Under the pieces are notes generated by a model, which did not search any database, was not told the DNA's origin, and saw only the letters and a list, made by a program, of their open reading frames with translations. Position numbers and translations under genes: made by a program. Positions 18,208 through 27,965 of a stretch of 64,000 nt of DNA are shown here, piece by piece (position 1 is the stretch's first letter; each line of letters begins with the position of its first letter). The stretch comes from an uncultured Clostridia bacterium (GTDB lineage: Bacteria; Bacillota; Clostridia; Christensenellales; UBA1242): assembly GCA_934756675.1 (NCBI GenBank), contig CAKVLG010000006.1:1-64000 (forward strand), written 5' to 3'.

Positions 18208-19593
18208 TTAAAATGCAATTTTAGAATTTACATATGCAACAATTTCGTCAATTGTCATGCGTTTTTGTTCCATTGTGTCGCGGTCGCGAATAGTGTATGT
18301 GTCGTTTTCAAGAGAATCGAAATCAATTGTTACACAATATGGTGTACCGATTTCATCTTCACGACGATAACGCTTACCAATAGAACCTGATTCATCATAG
18401 TCAACATTAAAGTGTTTTTGAAGTGCTCTTTTAACTTCGTGTGCTTTGTCTGAAAGCTTTTTCGAAAGTGGAAGAACTGCAACTTTATATGGTGCAAGGG
18501 CAGGTGACAAGCGAAGCACTGTTCTTGTTTCGCCGCCAATATTTTCTTCATCATAGGCGTTACACATAATTGCAAGGAACATTCTGTCTACGCCAAGAGC
18601 TGGTTCAACAACATATGGTATATATTTTTCGCCAGTAATAGGATCCAAATATTCCATGTTTTCTCCACTTGTCTTTTGGTGTTGAGTTAAGTCATAATCT
18701 GTTCTATCTGCAATGCCCCAAAGTTCGCCCCAACCAAATGGGAATAAGAATTCGAAGTCTGTTGTAGCTTTTGAATAGAAGCAAAGTTCTTCGGCAGAGT
18801 GGTCGCGTTCACGTAAGTGCTCTTTTTTGATGCCAAGGTCGGCAAGCCATCTACGCATTTCTGCCTTATAGAAAGCAAACCATTCTAGGTCTGTGCCAGG
18901 TTTACAGAAAAATTCAAGTTCCATTTGTTCAAATTCACGCATACGGAAAATAAAGTTGCCAGGAGTGATTTCGTTTCTAAAGCTTCGACCCATTTGACCA
19001 ATACCAAATGGCATTTTTGGTCTTTGTGTTCTTACAACATTTTTATAGTCAACAAACATGCCTTGTGCTGTTTCTGGACGCAAGTATACTTCATTTTTGC
19101 TGTCTTCCGTAACGCCGATAAATGTTTTAAACATAAGGTTAAAATTACGCAAAGTTGTGAAGTTAGATTTGCCGCAGTTAGGGCAAGGAACTTTGTTGTC
19201 TGCTATAAACTTTTCAAGATCAGCATTGTTCATTTCGCCAACATTAATGTCAAGACCTTTTTTCTTGGCATATTCTTCAACCAAATTGTCTGCTCTGTGA
19301 CGAGTTTTGCAGTCTTTACAGTCGATAAGTGGGTCAGAAAAACCAGCCAAGTGACCACTAGCTTTCCAAACCATTGGGTTCATAATAATCGCAGCATCAA
19401 TGCCGACATTATATTCATTTTCGTGAATAAATCTTTTCCACCAAAGGTCTTTTATATTCTTTTTAAGTTCAGAGCCGATAGGACCATAATCCCAGCTGTT
19501 TGCTAGACCCCCATAAATTTCGCTGCCAGGGTAGATAAAACCCCTTGATTTGCAAAGATTAACAATTTTATCCATTGTGATATTTTCGTACAT
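18208..19593 (-). CDS. glyQS: Glycyl-tRNA synthetase (homodimeric class II)
   Basis: A 461-residue class II synthetase of the single-chain alpha2 type. It begins with the characteristic KIVNLCKSRGFIYPGSEIYGG; motif 2 is in the FRNEI...FRMREFEQMELEFF region, and motif 3 near VVEPALGVDRMFLAIM. A zinc-type CxxC pair (CKDC and CPNC) sits in the insertion. It attaches glycine to tRNA-Gly. A Shine-Dalgarno AAGGAGAA lies just upstream. The leader between the promoter and ATG is only about 20 bases, so there is no room for the T-box leader that controls many Firmicute glyQS genes. Confidence 0.97.
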   Translation of the reverse strand: MYENITMDKIVNLCKSRGFIYPGSEIYGGLANSWDYGPIGSELKKNIKDLWWKRFIHENEYNVGIDAAIIMNPMVWKASGHLAGFSDPLIDCKDCKTRHRADNLVEEYAKKKGLDINVGEMNNADLEKFIADNKVPCPNCGKSNFTTLRNFNLMFKTFIGVTEDSKNEVYLRPETAQGMFVDYKNVVRTQRPKMPFGIGQMGRSFRNEITPGNFIFRMREFEQMELEFFCKPGTDLEWFAFYKAEMRRWLADLGIKKEHLRERDHSAEELCFYSKATTDFEFLFPFGWGELWGIADRTDYDLTQHQKTSGENMEYLDPITGEKYIPYVVEPALGVDRMFLAIMCNAYDEENIGGETRTVLRLSPALAPYKVAVLPLSKKLSDKAHEVKRALQKHFNVDYDESGSIGKRYRREDEIGTPYCVTIDFDSLENDTYTIRDRDTMEQKRMTIDEIVAYVNSKIAF

Positions 19594-19618
19594 AAAAATT
19601 CTCCTTAAGACAAGTATT

Positions 19619-19648
19619 ATAATACTACTAATACCGTTTGATTGTCAA
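19619..19648 (-). promoter_or_regulatory. glyQS promoter (minus strand)
   Basis: Read on the minus strand: TTGACA (19648-19643), 18-bp spacer, TATTAT (19624-19619). Confidence 0.65.
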
Positions 19649-19662
19649 TTGCAATAAATTTA

Positions 19663-19691
19663 TTTACAAAATTAACGAAGTTAAGTATAAT
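19663..19691 (+). promoter_or_regulatory. ABC exporter promoter
   Basis: TTTACA (19663-19668), 17-bp spacer, TATAAT (19686-19691), back to back with the glyQS promoter (-35 boxes 14 bp apart). Confidence 0.65.
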
Positions 19692-19710
19692 TAGTTGTGG
19701 AGAAAAATAT

Positions 19711-20430
19711 ATGCTAGAACTGAAAAATATTAAAAAATATTACAAAATGAATGCCGACACAACAGTCAAAGCGCTAGACGATGTTTCGCTCGTGATTAAT
19801 GACGGCGAGTTTGTGTCGATTATTGGGCCATCTGGCTCTGGTAAAAGCACACTTATGAATATTATTGGTTGCCTAGATAAGGCAACATCTGGTGAGTATT
19901 ATGTCGATGGCGTTGAGATAAGTAAGTTTACCGAAAATCAACTTGCCGCACTTCGCAACAAAAAAATAGGTTTTATCTTTCAGGGGTTCAATCTTTTATC
20001 TAAGATGACAGCAGCAGAAAATGTGGAACTCCCACTAATCTATCAAGGTTTGCCAAAACAAGAACGCAAAAAACGCGTGGAAAAAGCATTGGACTCTGTT
20101 GGCATGCTAGAGCGTGCCAGCCACAAACCAACGGAGCTTTCGGGTGGGCAGCAGCAACGAGTTGCAATTGCAAGAGCACTTGCGACCAATCCTTCGGTTA
20201 TTCTTGCAGACGAGCCAACAGGTAATCTTGACTCTAAAACTGGCGAAGAAGTAATGCAAATCCTATCGGACTTTAACAAAACACTTGGTACAACAATTGT
20301 GCTTATTACTCATGATGCAGACATTGCAAACCATGCAAAACGCGTTATAAAAATTTATGATGGCAAGATTGTTGAAGACCATGACCATGGCGAAAAAAAG
20401 ACAAAGAGCATAAAAAGGGAGGATGTGTAA
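19711..20430 (+). CDS. ABC transporter ATPase, MacB/LolD-like
   Basis: A 239-residue ATPase. An upstream in-frame start exists at 19642 but lies before the promoter; GTGGAG at 19697-19702 supports 19711. Walker A is GPSGSGKST, the Q-loop FQGFNLL, the signature LSGGQQQR, Walker B VILADEPTGNLDS and the H-loop THD. This is the type-VII ABC (LolCDE/MacB) family, whose ATPases drive permeases that move peptides, lipoproteins or antibiotics by a mechanotransmission mechanism. Its stop overlaps the permease start by one base (TAATG). The substrate is unknown, and no peptide precursor or two-component system lies next to it. Confidence 0.92.
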   Translation: MLELKNIKKYYKMNADTTVKALDDVSLVINDGEFVSIIGPSGSGKSTLMNIIGCLDKATSGEYYVDGVEISKFTENQLAALRNKKIGFIFQGFNLLSKMTAAENVELPLIYQGLPKQERKKRVEKALDSVGMLERASHKPTELSGGQQQRVAIARALATNPSVILADEPTGNLDSKTGEEVMQILSDFNKTLGTTIVLITHDADIANHAKRVIKIYDGKIVEDHDHGEKKTKSIKREDV

Positions 20431-22022
20431 TGTTTTTAAACTCAATTAAAATGGCTTTTAAGTCACTAAAAGCCTCGAAGATGCGTACATTTCTCACAAT
20501 GCTTGGTGTGATTATTGGTGTGACAACAGTTGCACTTTTAACAACGGTTGCAAATGGTGCAACCAGCACAATTATCGATTCTCTCAGCCGTGAAAGTAGA
20601 CTTATAACAGTGCTTACACAAAACACTTCAAACCCATTTACTGTTAGCAAACTTAACACTTTGGTAAATGGACTTAGAAATGACGGAAGTACTGGAAACT
20701 TTATTTATACAGCTGTTGCTAAAAATGACTTAGCAATTGAAAAAGCCTCGTTCATTACTGATGTTAAAGCTAATGGCGAAACATACAAAATGCGTGTTGG
20801 CTCAACCGTGCGTGGTGTTGATCTATCATTTACAAATGTAAGAAACGTAAAATACGATGGCAGATTCCCAACAACAGAAAAAGAATGCATTGTTGATGAA
20901 GAATTTATCAAGGCCTTTCTTGACGGCAAAACAAATAGCGAAGTCATAGGCTCTGAAATATTTATTGGCGGTAAGATTGAAAAATATAACTACACATTTA
21001 AAAGTAGTATTCAAGAAGATATAAATAAGTTTTATAGCGAATTATACAAAATGTGTAAGGCGTTTAAAATCGATTTACCAGAAACGTTAGATTTGTCAAA
21101 GGTTACCTATAACGGAGAAGTTTACACATACAGCGACAGCATGAACCCGATTGATTACTATAACCCAACAAACCTAGAAGTTAAAGTGCGTGACCACTTA
21201 TCAAAAGTAGAAGGTTACACTTTTGACGAAAACTATACAATAAACATTAGCGAAACATTTGTTGGCGGGGCAGAATATAAGGTTGTTGGCGTACTCATCG
21301 AAGAAGATTCTTCACTTATGGGTGCTGGCGGCGGTATGAGTTCTATGAGTGGTATGGGTGCTTCGCTTGATGCGCTTGCCGAATATAGCAAAACAAAGCG
21401 AGGTAATGTCTATGTTTCACTAATAGACGACAATGCTAGTTTGTTTGGCGATTTTACTTCGGTTGACGATATTAGCCTTAATGGTGCATATCTTCTTTTT
21501 GATAGCGAAGACGATATTGATAACGCAAGTGTAAACATTGGGCTTGTGATGATTAATCTTGGCTATAAATTGTTCCAAGATTGCTACATTATTCCAATGA
21601 AGACTGTTTCTGAAATCATGAGCACTACAATGGATATTTTGACAGTGCTTTTAACAGTTATTGCTGCAATATCACTTATTGTTGGAGGCATTGGTATTAT
21701 GAATATCATGCTTGTTGCAGTTAGCGAGCGTACGCGTGAAATTGGTATAAGAAAGGCAATAGGCGCAAAGAAATCTAGCATACTTTTGCAATTTTTGGTA
21801 GAAGCACTGGTCGTAAGCTTGATTGGTGGGCTTATAGGATTGCTATTATCGTTCATCGGTTCGCTTATCGTTGGCGCAATAATGGGACTAACTTTACTCA
21901 TGCCGTGGTGGGTAATTGCAATGAGCATTGGGTTCTGCGTTTTGATTGGTGTAATCTTTGGTATGTATCCAGCAGTTAAGGCTTCAAGGTTAATGCCAAT
22001 TGACGCGTTAAGACACGACTAA
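20430..22022 (+). CDS. MacB/FtsX-type ABC transporter permease
   Basis: A 530-residue permease with the type-VII layout. TM1 is at about 19-40 inside a conserved start (ALKSLKASKMRTFLTMLGVIIG-like), then a large extracytoplasmic domain to about residue 395, then three C-terminal helices with the FtsX signature (GGIGIMNIMLVAVSERTREIGIRKAIGA). The extracytoplasmic domain carries a flexible Gly/Met/Ser-rich loop (GAGGGMSSMSGMG). It forms a complex with the preceding ATPase. No membrane-fusion protein gene is adjacent, unlike many Gram-positive YknXYZ systems. Confidence 0.9.
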   Translation: MFLNSIKMAFKSLKASKMRTFLTMLGVIIGVTTVALLTTVANGATSTIIDSLSRESRLITVLTQNTSNPFTVSKLNTLVNGLRNDGSTGNFIYTAVAKNDLAIEKASFITDVKANGETYKMRVGSTVRGVDLSFTNVRNVKYDGRFPTTEKECIVDEEFIKAFLDGKTNSEVIGSEIFIGGKIEKYNYTFKSSIQEDINKFYSELYKMCKAFKIDLPETLDLSKVTYNGEVYTYSDSMNPIDYYNPTNLEVKVRDHLSKVEGYTFDENYTINISETFVGGAEYKVVGVLIEEDSSLMGAGGGMSSMSGMGASLDALAEYSKTKRGNVYVSLIDDNASLFGDFTSVDDISLNGAYLLFDSEDDIDNASVNIGLVMINLGYKLFQDCYIIPMKTVSEIMSTTMDILTVLLTVIAAISLIVGGIGIMNIMLVAVSERTREIGIRKAIGAKKSSILLQFLVEALVVSLIGGLIGLLLSFIGSLIVGAIMGLTLLMPWWVIAMSIGFCVLIGVIFGMYPAVKASRLMPIDALRHD

Positions 22023-22039
22023 TAAAAATTTTTATGGGG

Positions 22040-22045
22040 CATAAT
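22040..22045 (+). promoter_or_regulatory. Possible uvrB -10 box
   Basis: CATAAT ends 6 bases before the uvrB ATG at 22052. No good -35 match is seen 17 bp upstream (GACTAA), so this is weak. No LexA-type operator is visible. Confidence 0.3.
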
Positions 22046-22051
22046 AGTACT

Positions 22052-24016
22052 ATGGAAGAAAAAAAGTTTAAGATTGTATCAAAATATAAACCTACTGGTG
22101 ACCAACCACAGGCAATTGATAGTTTGGTGCAAGGCTTGAATGATGGATTAAGAGAACAAGTTTTGCTTGGTGTTACCGGTAGCGGTAAAACTTTTACCAT
22201 GGCAAATATTATAAATAAAGTTCAAAGACCAACACTTATTATTGCCCATAACAAAACACTTGCAGCTCAACTTTGCAATGAGCTTAGGGAATTTTTTCCT
22301 GAAAATAGCGTAAACTATTTTGTTTCATATTATGACTATTATCAACCAGAAGCATACATTGTCAGCTCTGATACCTACATTGAAAAAGAACTTTCGATTA
22401 ACGAAGAAATAGATAAACTGCGTCACCACGCAACATGTTCACTTTTTGAAAGACGCGATGTTATTATTGTTGCGTCTGTTTCGTGTATATATGGTCTTGG
22501 TGAACCAGAAATGTATAGAAAGAGCGTTATTTCGCTGACACCTGGGGCAACGCTTAGCCGTGAAGAATTAATATCTAGATTGGTTGAAAATCAATACAAA
22601 CGTAACGATTTTGACTTTGTGCGTGGTACATTTAGGGTTAGGGGCGACATCGTTGATGTCTTTCCAGCCGACTCTAGTGAAAAAGCTATTAGAGTGGAAT
22701 TTTTTGGCGATGAGATTGACGGTGTAAGCGAGATTGAAGTTGTTAGTGGCAAAAAGATTTCTAACCTTGCACACTTTGCAATATATCCAGCAACGCACTA
22801 TGCCGTTGGTGGCGTGGCAAGTAAAGAAGAAATTTTGTCGCAAATCAAAGCTGACATGGAAAATGAAGTAAAAGATTTTGAAGACCGTGGAAAGTTGATT
22901 GAGGCGCAAAGGCTACGCGAACGTGTGAGCTATGACCTTGAGATGATGCGTGAAGTGGGGTATTGCAACGGTATCGAAAACTATTCGAGATATTTTGATG
23001 GCAGGCACCCTGGCGAAACGCCTTATACTCTTTTTGATTATTTCCCAGACGATATGCTCTTGATGATTGATGAAAGCCATATAACAATTCCGCAAATACG
23101 CGCTATGTATAATGGCGATAGAGCGAGAAAAGATAATCTTGTTAACTATGGGTTTAGAATGAAAAGTGCGTACGACAACCGTCCGCTTACGTTCGATGAG
23201 TTCGAAAGCAAGTGGGATCAATTGATTTGTGTGTCTGCGACGCCTGGTCCATACGAAATGCAAAGGGCAGACAATATTGCAGAACAAATCATTAGACCAA
23301 CAGGCTTGCTCGATCCAGAAATTGTGGTTAAACCAAGCAAAAACCAAGTTGACGATCTGATTAGTGAAATTAATAAAACTATCGCCACAGGTGGTAGAGT
23401 ACTTGTCACAACGCTCACGAAAAAGATGGCAGAAAGTCTTTCGACATACCTTTTGGAGCGTGGCATAAAGACAACTTACTTGCACAGCGAAATCGTTACG
23501 ATGGAGCGTATTGAAATAATAAACAAACTCCGTTCGGGCGAAACAGATGTTATTGTTGGTATTAACCTTTTAAGGGAAGGTCTAGATTTGCCAGAAGTTA
23601 AGCTTGTTGCAATACTAGATGCTGATAAAGAAGGCTTTTTGCGAAGCGAAGGCGCACTTATTCAAACAATTGGTAGAGCGGCACGTAATGCCGAAGGTCG
23701 CGTAATTATGTATGCCGACACCATGACAGATTCGCTTAAAAACGCAATTGATGAAACTGAGCGTAGACGAAAAATTCAGCAACAATATAACAAAGAGCAT
23801 GGTATTGTTCCAAAGACCATCATAAAAGACATAAAGAACTCACTTATCATCACGTCGCCTATAACATCTAGTAAGCGTAAGCTAACGGCAAAAGAAAAAC
23901 AAGAGAAGATAAAAGAATATCAAAAGCTTATGAAACAAGCGGTTGATAAGCTCGACTTTGAAACAGCAATTGTCTATAGAGATAAACTTAACAGTTTGGG
24001 GGATAAAAATGAATAA
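22052..24016 (+). CDS. uvrB: Excinuclease ABC subunit B
   Basis: A 654-residue helicase-like UvrB. An ATG at 22034 is in frame, but family members begin at the equivalent of MEEKKFKIVSKYKPTGDQPQAI, so 22052 is preferred. Walker A is GVTGSGKTF, the damage-inserting beta-hairpin region is YYDYYQPEAYI, the DEAD-type box is MLLMIDESH, and motif VI includes TIGRAARN. A C-terminal UVR domain (EKIKEYQKLMKQAVDKLDFE) contacts UvrC. UvrB verifies damage handed over by UvrA in nucleotide excision repair. The last codons overlap uvrA. Confidence 0.96.
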   Translation: MEEKKFKIVSKYKPTGDQPQAIDSLVQGLNDGLREQVLLGVTGSGKTFTMANIINKVQRPTLIIAHNKTLAAQLCNELREFFPENSVNYFVSYYDYYQPEAYIVSSDTYIEKELSINEEIDKLRHHATCSLFERRDVIIVASVSCIYGLGEPEMYRKSVISLTPGATLSREELISRLVENQYKRNDFDFVRGTFRVRGDIVDVFPADSSEKAIRVEFFGDEIDGVSEIEVVSGKKISNLAHFAIYPATHYAVGGVASKEEILSQIKADMENEVKDFEDRGKLIEAQRLRERVSYDLEMMREVGYCNGIENYSRYFDGRHPGETPYTLFDYFPDDMLLMIDESHITIPQIRAMYNGDRARKDNLVNYGFRMKSAYDNRPLTFDEFESKWDQLICVSATPGPYEMQRADNIAEQIIRPTGLLDPEIVVKPSKNQVDDLISEINKTIATGGRVLVTTLTKKMAESLSTYLLERGIKTTYLHSEIVTMERIEIINKLRSGETDVIVGINLLREGLDLPEVKLVAILDADKEGFLRSEGALIQTIGRAARNAEGRVIMYADTMTDSLKNAIDETERRRKIQQQYNKEHGIVPKTIIKDIKNSLIITSPITSSKRKLTAKEKQEKIKEYQKLMKQAVDKLDFETAIVYRDKLNSLGDKNE

Positions 24017-26816
24017 CAGTATAAAAATATATGGCGCAAACGAGAATAACCTTAAAAATATTGATGTGGAAATCCCACGCAATAAATTGGTTGTTTTAAC
24101 CGGACTTTCGGGGTCTGGTAAGTCTTCGCTTGCCTTTGATACATTGTTTGCAGAATGCCAACGCAAGTTTATGGAATCGCTATCTAGCTATGCTAGGCAA
24201 TTTTTAGGTAGCATGCAAAAACCAGATGTAAGAGAAATTATTGGCACTTCGCCAGCAATCGCAATTGACCAAAAAACAACATCATCTAACCCAAGATCGA
24301 CAGTTGGTACAATAACAGAGATTTATGACTATTTGCGTCTTTTGTATGCAAGTATTGGTAAGCCATATTGTGTTAATTGTGGTACAGAGATAACCACGGT
24401 TTCGGTCGATAGTATTGTTGAAAAAGAGAGTAAGAATGCCATTGGTAAAAAGATTATTATCATGGCTCCAGTTGTACGTAACCGCAAAGGCGAATATTCT
24501 AAGCAACTAGAAGGGTACAGAAAAGCTGGGTATGTTCGTGTTCGCATTGATGGCGAAAACCATACGCTAGATGAAGAGTTTAATCTCGACAAGCAAAAGA
24601 AACACACAATAGAAATAATCATCGATAGGTTAGTAGGTAAAGAAGACATGGCATCGCGTTTTGCGGGCTCGGTTGAAACAGCTGTCGGGCTTGCTGATGG
24701 TCTTGTAATTATTTCTGTCGATGGAAAAGAAACATTATATTCAACTAAGCATGCATGCCCAGAATGTGGCTTTTCGTTCCCAGAAATAAGCCCAAGAATA
24801 TTCTCGTTTAATACGCCATTTGGTGCTTGCGAAGAATGTACGGGCATAGGCTCTAAGCTTGAAGTTGTTCCAGAACTCATTATTCCAAATCCAGAACTTT
24901 CAATCAACCAAGGTGGGTTAAAAGTGTATGGTTTTGGTGACGGCACATTTGCAAAAATGTATTTTAATGCACTTTCAAAAAAATACAAATTTAGTCTAGA
25001 CACGCCAATAAAAGATTTACCACATGAAATAATGGATATATTGCTATATGGCAATCATGGCGAAGAACTTGACTTGTCTTATGCTACAAAGAACTATGTA
25101 GGGCAATATAAAGGTCATTTCGAAGGTATTATTAATACAATCAAACGCAGATATAAAGAGTCTACCAGTGATTGGGCAAAAGCAGAAATGGAAAAGTTGA
25201 TGATAACAAAACCGTGCAAGGCTTGCCATGGCACAAGGCTCAATAAAACAGCACTAGCTGTGAAAGTTGGTGGTATTAATATTGCTGAACTTTGCGACAT
25301 GAGTGTTATTAAGATTGATAAGTTCTTTGACGAATTAAAGCTTACAAAAAAAGAAGAGCAGATTTCAAATGTCTTGATCCACGAAATACGTGAAAGAATC
25401 AAGTTCTTAATCGATGTTGGTCTTGGATATTTAACATTGTCGCGTTCGAGCGGAACACTTTCTGGCGGGGAAGCACAACGTATTCGTTTGGCTTCGCAAA
25501 TTGGTAGTGGACTTGTTGGCGTGCTTTATGTGTTAGATGAACCAAGTATTGGTTTGCACCCACGTGACACAGCAAAACTCATTAAATCGCTTAAAAAACT
25601 AAGAGATCTTGGCAACACAGTTGTTGTTGTGGAACACGACGAAGAAACAATTAGGCAAGCTGACTACATTATAGATATTGGTCCAAAAGCTGGCGTACAT
25701 GGTGGCAAGGTTGTGGCTGCGGGTACACTTGCAGATATTATAAATAATCCAAAATCGATTACCGGTCAATATCTTTCTGGCGAGCTAAAGATTGAAATTC
25801 CAAAACACAGAAGAGAACCAAACGGGAAATATTTGACCATTGTAGACGCTTACCAAAACAACCTAAAGCATATTTCTGTTGATATTCCACTTGGCGTGTT
25901 CACGGCGATAACGGGTATATCGGGTAGTGGTAAGAGTAGCCTTATTAACGATTGCTTGTATCCAGCACTTGCAAACAGACTTAATCGTTCACGCATTCAA
26001 GAAGGCAATTATGGCGAGATACGTGGCATTGAAAACCTTGATAAGGTTGTTGTAATCGACCAAACGCCAATCGGTAGAACGCCAAGAAGTAACCCAGCAA
26101 CATATACTGGAGTGTTCACAGCAATAAGAGAGCTATTTGCAACAACACCAGATGCAAAAGAACGCGGTTATACGGCAAGTAGATTTTCGTTCAATATCTC
26201 TGGTGGTAGGTGTGAAGAATGTGGCGGTGACGGTTTGCATAAGATTGAAATGCACTTTTTACCAGATGTTTATGTTACTTGCGAAGCTTGTGGTGGCAAG
26301 CGTTATAACAGGGAAACCTTGGAAGTTAAATACAAAGGCAAATCGATAAACGACGTGCTCGAAATGACAATTGAAGATGCTGTTACGTTTTTCGAGAATA
26401 TACCATCTATTAAAAACAAAATTCAAGCGCTTTATGATGTCGGTCTTGGTTATATAAAACTAGGTCAGCCAGCAACAACGCTTTCGGGCGGGGAAGCACA
26501 ACGCGTTAAGCTTGCAACAGAACTCAGCAAACGTGCAACTGGTAAAACAATTTACATTTTAGATGAACCAACAACTGGCTTGCATACATATGATGTACAC
26601 AAACTTATAAATATCTTGCAAAAACTCGTTCAAACTGGCAACACTGTTGTGGTTATCGAACACAATACAGATGTTATAAAAGTTGTCGATTATATAATCG
26701 ACCTTGGGCCAGAAGGTGGCGACAAGGGTGGAAAGATTGTGGCAAAAGGTACACCAGAAGAAGTTGCAAAAGTAGAATCTAGTGCCACTGGTAAAGTTTT
26801 AAGACAAATATTATAG
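24009..26816 (+). CDS. uvrA: Excinuclease ABC subunit A
   Basis: A 935-residue UvrA. The open frame extends back to 23943, but the conserved start MNNSIKIYGANENNLKNI lies at 24009, eight bases inside uvrB (ATGAATAA). There are two ABC modules: Walker A GLSGSGKSS and GISGSGKSS, and signature LSGGEAQRIRL and LSGGEAQRVKL. Zinc modules are CPEC...CEEC in the first half and CEECGGDG...CEAC in the second. It scans DNA for bulky damage and loads UvrB. No uvrC follows. A terminator ends the operon. Confidence 0.97.
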   Translation: MNNSIKIYGANENNLKNIDVEIPRNKLVVLTGLSGSGKSSLAFDTLFAECQRKFMESLSSYARQFLGSMQKPDVREIIGTSPAIAIDQKTTSSNPRSTVGTITEIYDYLRLLYASIGKPYCVNCGTEITTVSVDSIVEKESKNAIGKKIIIMAPVVRNRKGEYSKQLEGYRKAGYVRVRIDGENHTLDEEFNLDKQKKHTIEIIIDRLVGKEDMASRFAGSVETAVGLADGLVIISVDGKETLYSTKHACPECGFSFPEISPRIFSFNTPFGACEECTGIGSKLEVVPELIIPNPELSINQGGLKVYGFGDGTFAKMYFNALSKKYKFSLDTPIKDLPHEIMDILLYGNHGEELDLSYATKNYVGQYKGHFEGIINTIKRRYKESTSDWAKAEMEKLMITKPCKACHGTRLNKTALAVKVGGINIAELCDMSVIKIDKFFDELKLTKKEEQISNVLIHEIRERIKFLIDVGLGYLTLSRSSGTLSGGEAQRIRLASQIGSGLVGVLYVLDEPSIGLHPRDTAKLIKSLKKLRDLGNTVVVVEHDEETIRQADYIIDIGPKAGVHGGKVVAAGTLADIINNPKSITGQYLSGELKIEIPKHRREPNGKYLTIVDAYQNNLKHISVDIPLGVFTAITGISGSGKSSLINDCLYPALANRLNRSRIQEGNYGEIRGIENLDKVVVIDQTPIGRTPRSNPATYTGVFTAIRELFATTPDAKERGYTASRFSFNISGGRCEECGGDGLHKIEMHFLPDVYVTCEACGGKRYNRETLEVKYKGKSINDVLEMTIEDAVTFFENIPSIKNKIQALYDVGLGYIKLGQPATTLSGGEAQRVKLATELSKRATGKTIYILDEPTTGLHTYDVHKLINILQKLVQTGNTVVVIEHNTDVIKVVDYIIDLGPEGGDKGGKIVAKGTPEEVAKVESSATGKVLRQIL

Positions 26817-26818
26817 TA

Positions 26819-26850
26819 TAAAAAATACTGCAAATGGGCAGTATTTTTTT
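26819..26850 (+). terminator. uvrBA terminator, abutting the next start codon
   Basis: AAAATACTGC pairs with GCAGTATTTT across a short loop, with T7 ending at 26850. The ATG of the DUF421 gene begins at 26851, directly after the T run. Confidence 0.8.
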
Positions 26851-27576
26851 ATGGCTATAATGCTAATAAGATCAATTATTATCTATTGTATAGTACTTGT
26901 GATTATTCGCTTTATGGGAAAACGGCAAGTTGGCGAGATGCAACCGTTTGAACTTGTTATAACGCTTATTATTGCAGACCTAGCATGCAACCCAATGAGT
27001 GAATTATCTGTACCTTTGCTTCATGGCGTGATACCAATTTTAACATTAATGGTATTGCATTTTTTTATATGTTTTTTGTCACGCAAAAGTTTAAAATTTA
27101 GATACTTAATTTCTGGTAAACCTGCCATTGTTATAACTCCCAAGGGGATAAATTATAAGGAACTTCAAAAGTTAAATATGACAGTCGATGATTTGATAGA
27201 AGCCATGCGCGGTGCGCAATATTTTTCGATAGAAGATATAGCTTATGCAATCATCGAAACTAATGGAAATATGTGCATTCTTCCAAAGTCAAAAGCAACA
27301 CCTGTAACGCGGGAAGACCTGAAAATATCGGCAGAAGACAGTGCTATGTCTGTCAATATAGTCATAGATGGAACACTTATTTCTGAAAATGTTAAGCTTG
27401 CAAAATTGTCGCAAAATTTTATTGATTTATGTTTAAAAAAGGCAGGCTTAAACAGCATTAAAAATATATTACTTTTAACAATAGACAACAACGGAAATTG
27501 TTTTTTGCAATCAAAAAAGGGAGATGGGTATATAACGTTTAAGTACGCTAAATTTCAAGGCGGTGACGCATGGTAA
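26851..27576 (+). CDS. DUF421 (YetF/YcaP-family) membrane protein
   Basis: A 241-residue protein. Three N-terminal membrane helices include the family signature RFMGKRQVGEMQPFELVITLIIADLA, followed by a cytoplasmic alpha/beta DUF421 domain. The start is 26851 or the ATG at 26860; both are close to the uvrA terminator, and I see no Shine-Dalgarno sequence. In Clostridia, YetF-type proteins are commonly encoded beside a DUF4363 gene, as here (7-bp overlap). The family is linked to the envelope and spores, but its molecular function is not settled. Confidence 0.88.
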   Translation: MAIMLIRSIIIYCIVLVIIRFMGKRQVGEMQPFELVITLIIADLACNPMSELSVPLLHGVIPILTLMVLHFFICFLSRKSLKFRYLISGKPAIVITPKGINYKELQKLNMTVDDLIEAMRGAQYFSIEDIAYAIIETNGNMCILPKSKATPVTREDLKISAEDSAMSVNIVIDGTLISENVKLAKLSQNFIDLCLKKAGLNSIKNILLLTIDNNGNCFLQSKKGDGYITFKYAKFQGGDAW

Positions 27577-27965
27577 AAAAGTGGATATGTGTGTTTTTTG
27601 TATTGGCGTTTTTAATTATTTGTTGTGTGTTCGAAAGTGTGTATACTGGCAATGCTTTTGATTATTTAGAGCATGGACTAAGAGTAATAGCCGAAGAGAT
27701 AACAAAAGACGAAGAACATATTAATACTCAAAAGAACATGCAGATGGTGCAAGACTTGCACGAGAATTGGCACAAAAAACTATATGTGCTCAGATGTCTA
27801 ATTTGGCATTCTTCTAACAAAGATGTAGAAATAGGTTTAACGCGTATCCTTTGGTATATAGAAGAGAACAACTATACAGAAGCTATTGTCGAAATAAATT
27901 CGCTATACCATTACTCGCAACATTATTCAGAAGACTTTAAGATTTCTTTGCCGAACATTTTGTAG
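27570..27965 (+). CDS. DUF4363-family membrane-anchored protein
   Basis: A 131-residue protein with an N-terminal membrane helix (residues 5-22, WICVFFVLAFLIICCVF) and a helical outer domain containing WHSSNKDVEIGLTRILWYIE. The pattern and the overlap with the DUF421 gene fit DUF4363, a small family found beside YetF homologues in Clostridia. Function is unknown; the overlap suggests that the two proteins act together. Its last 29 bp overlap the end of the convergent spoVB-like gene. Confidence 0.75.
   Translation: MVKKWICVFFVLAFLIICCVFESVYTGNAFDYLEHGLRVIAEEITKDEEHINTQKNMQMVQDLHENWHKKLYVLRCLIWHSSNKDVEIGLTRILWYIEENNYTEAIVEINSLYHYSQHYSEDFKISLPNIL

Noticed and set aside
19594..19710. T-box or riboswitch between glyQS and the ABC exporter
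   Set aside because: The gap is 117 bp and is filled by two divergent promoters and short leaders.
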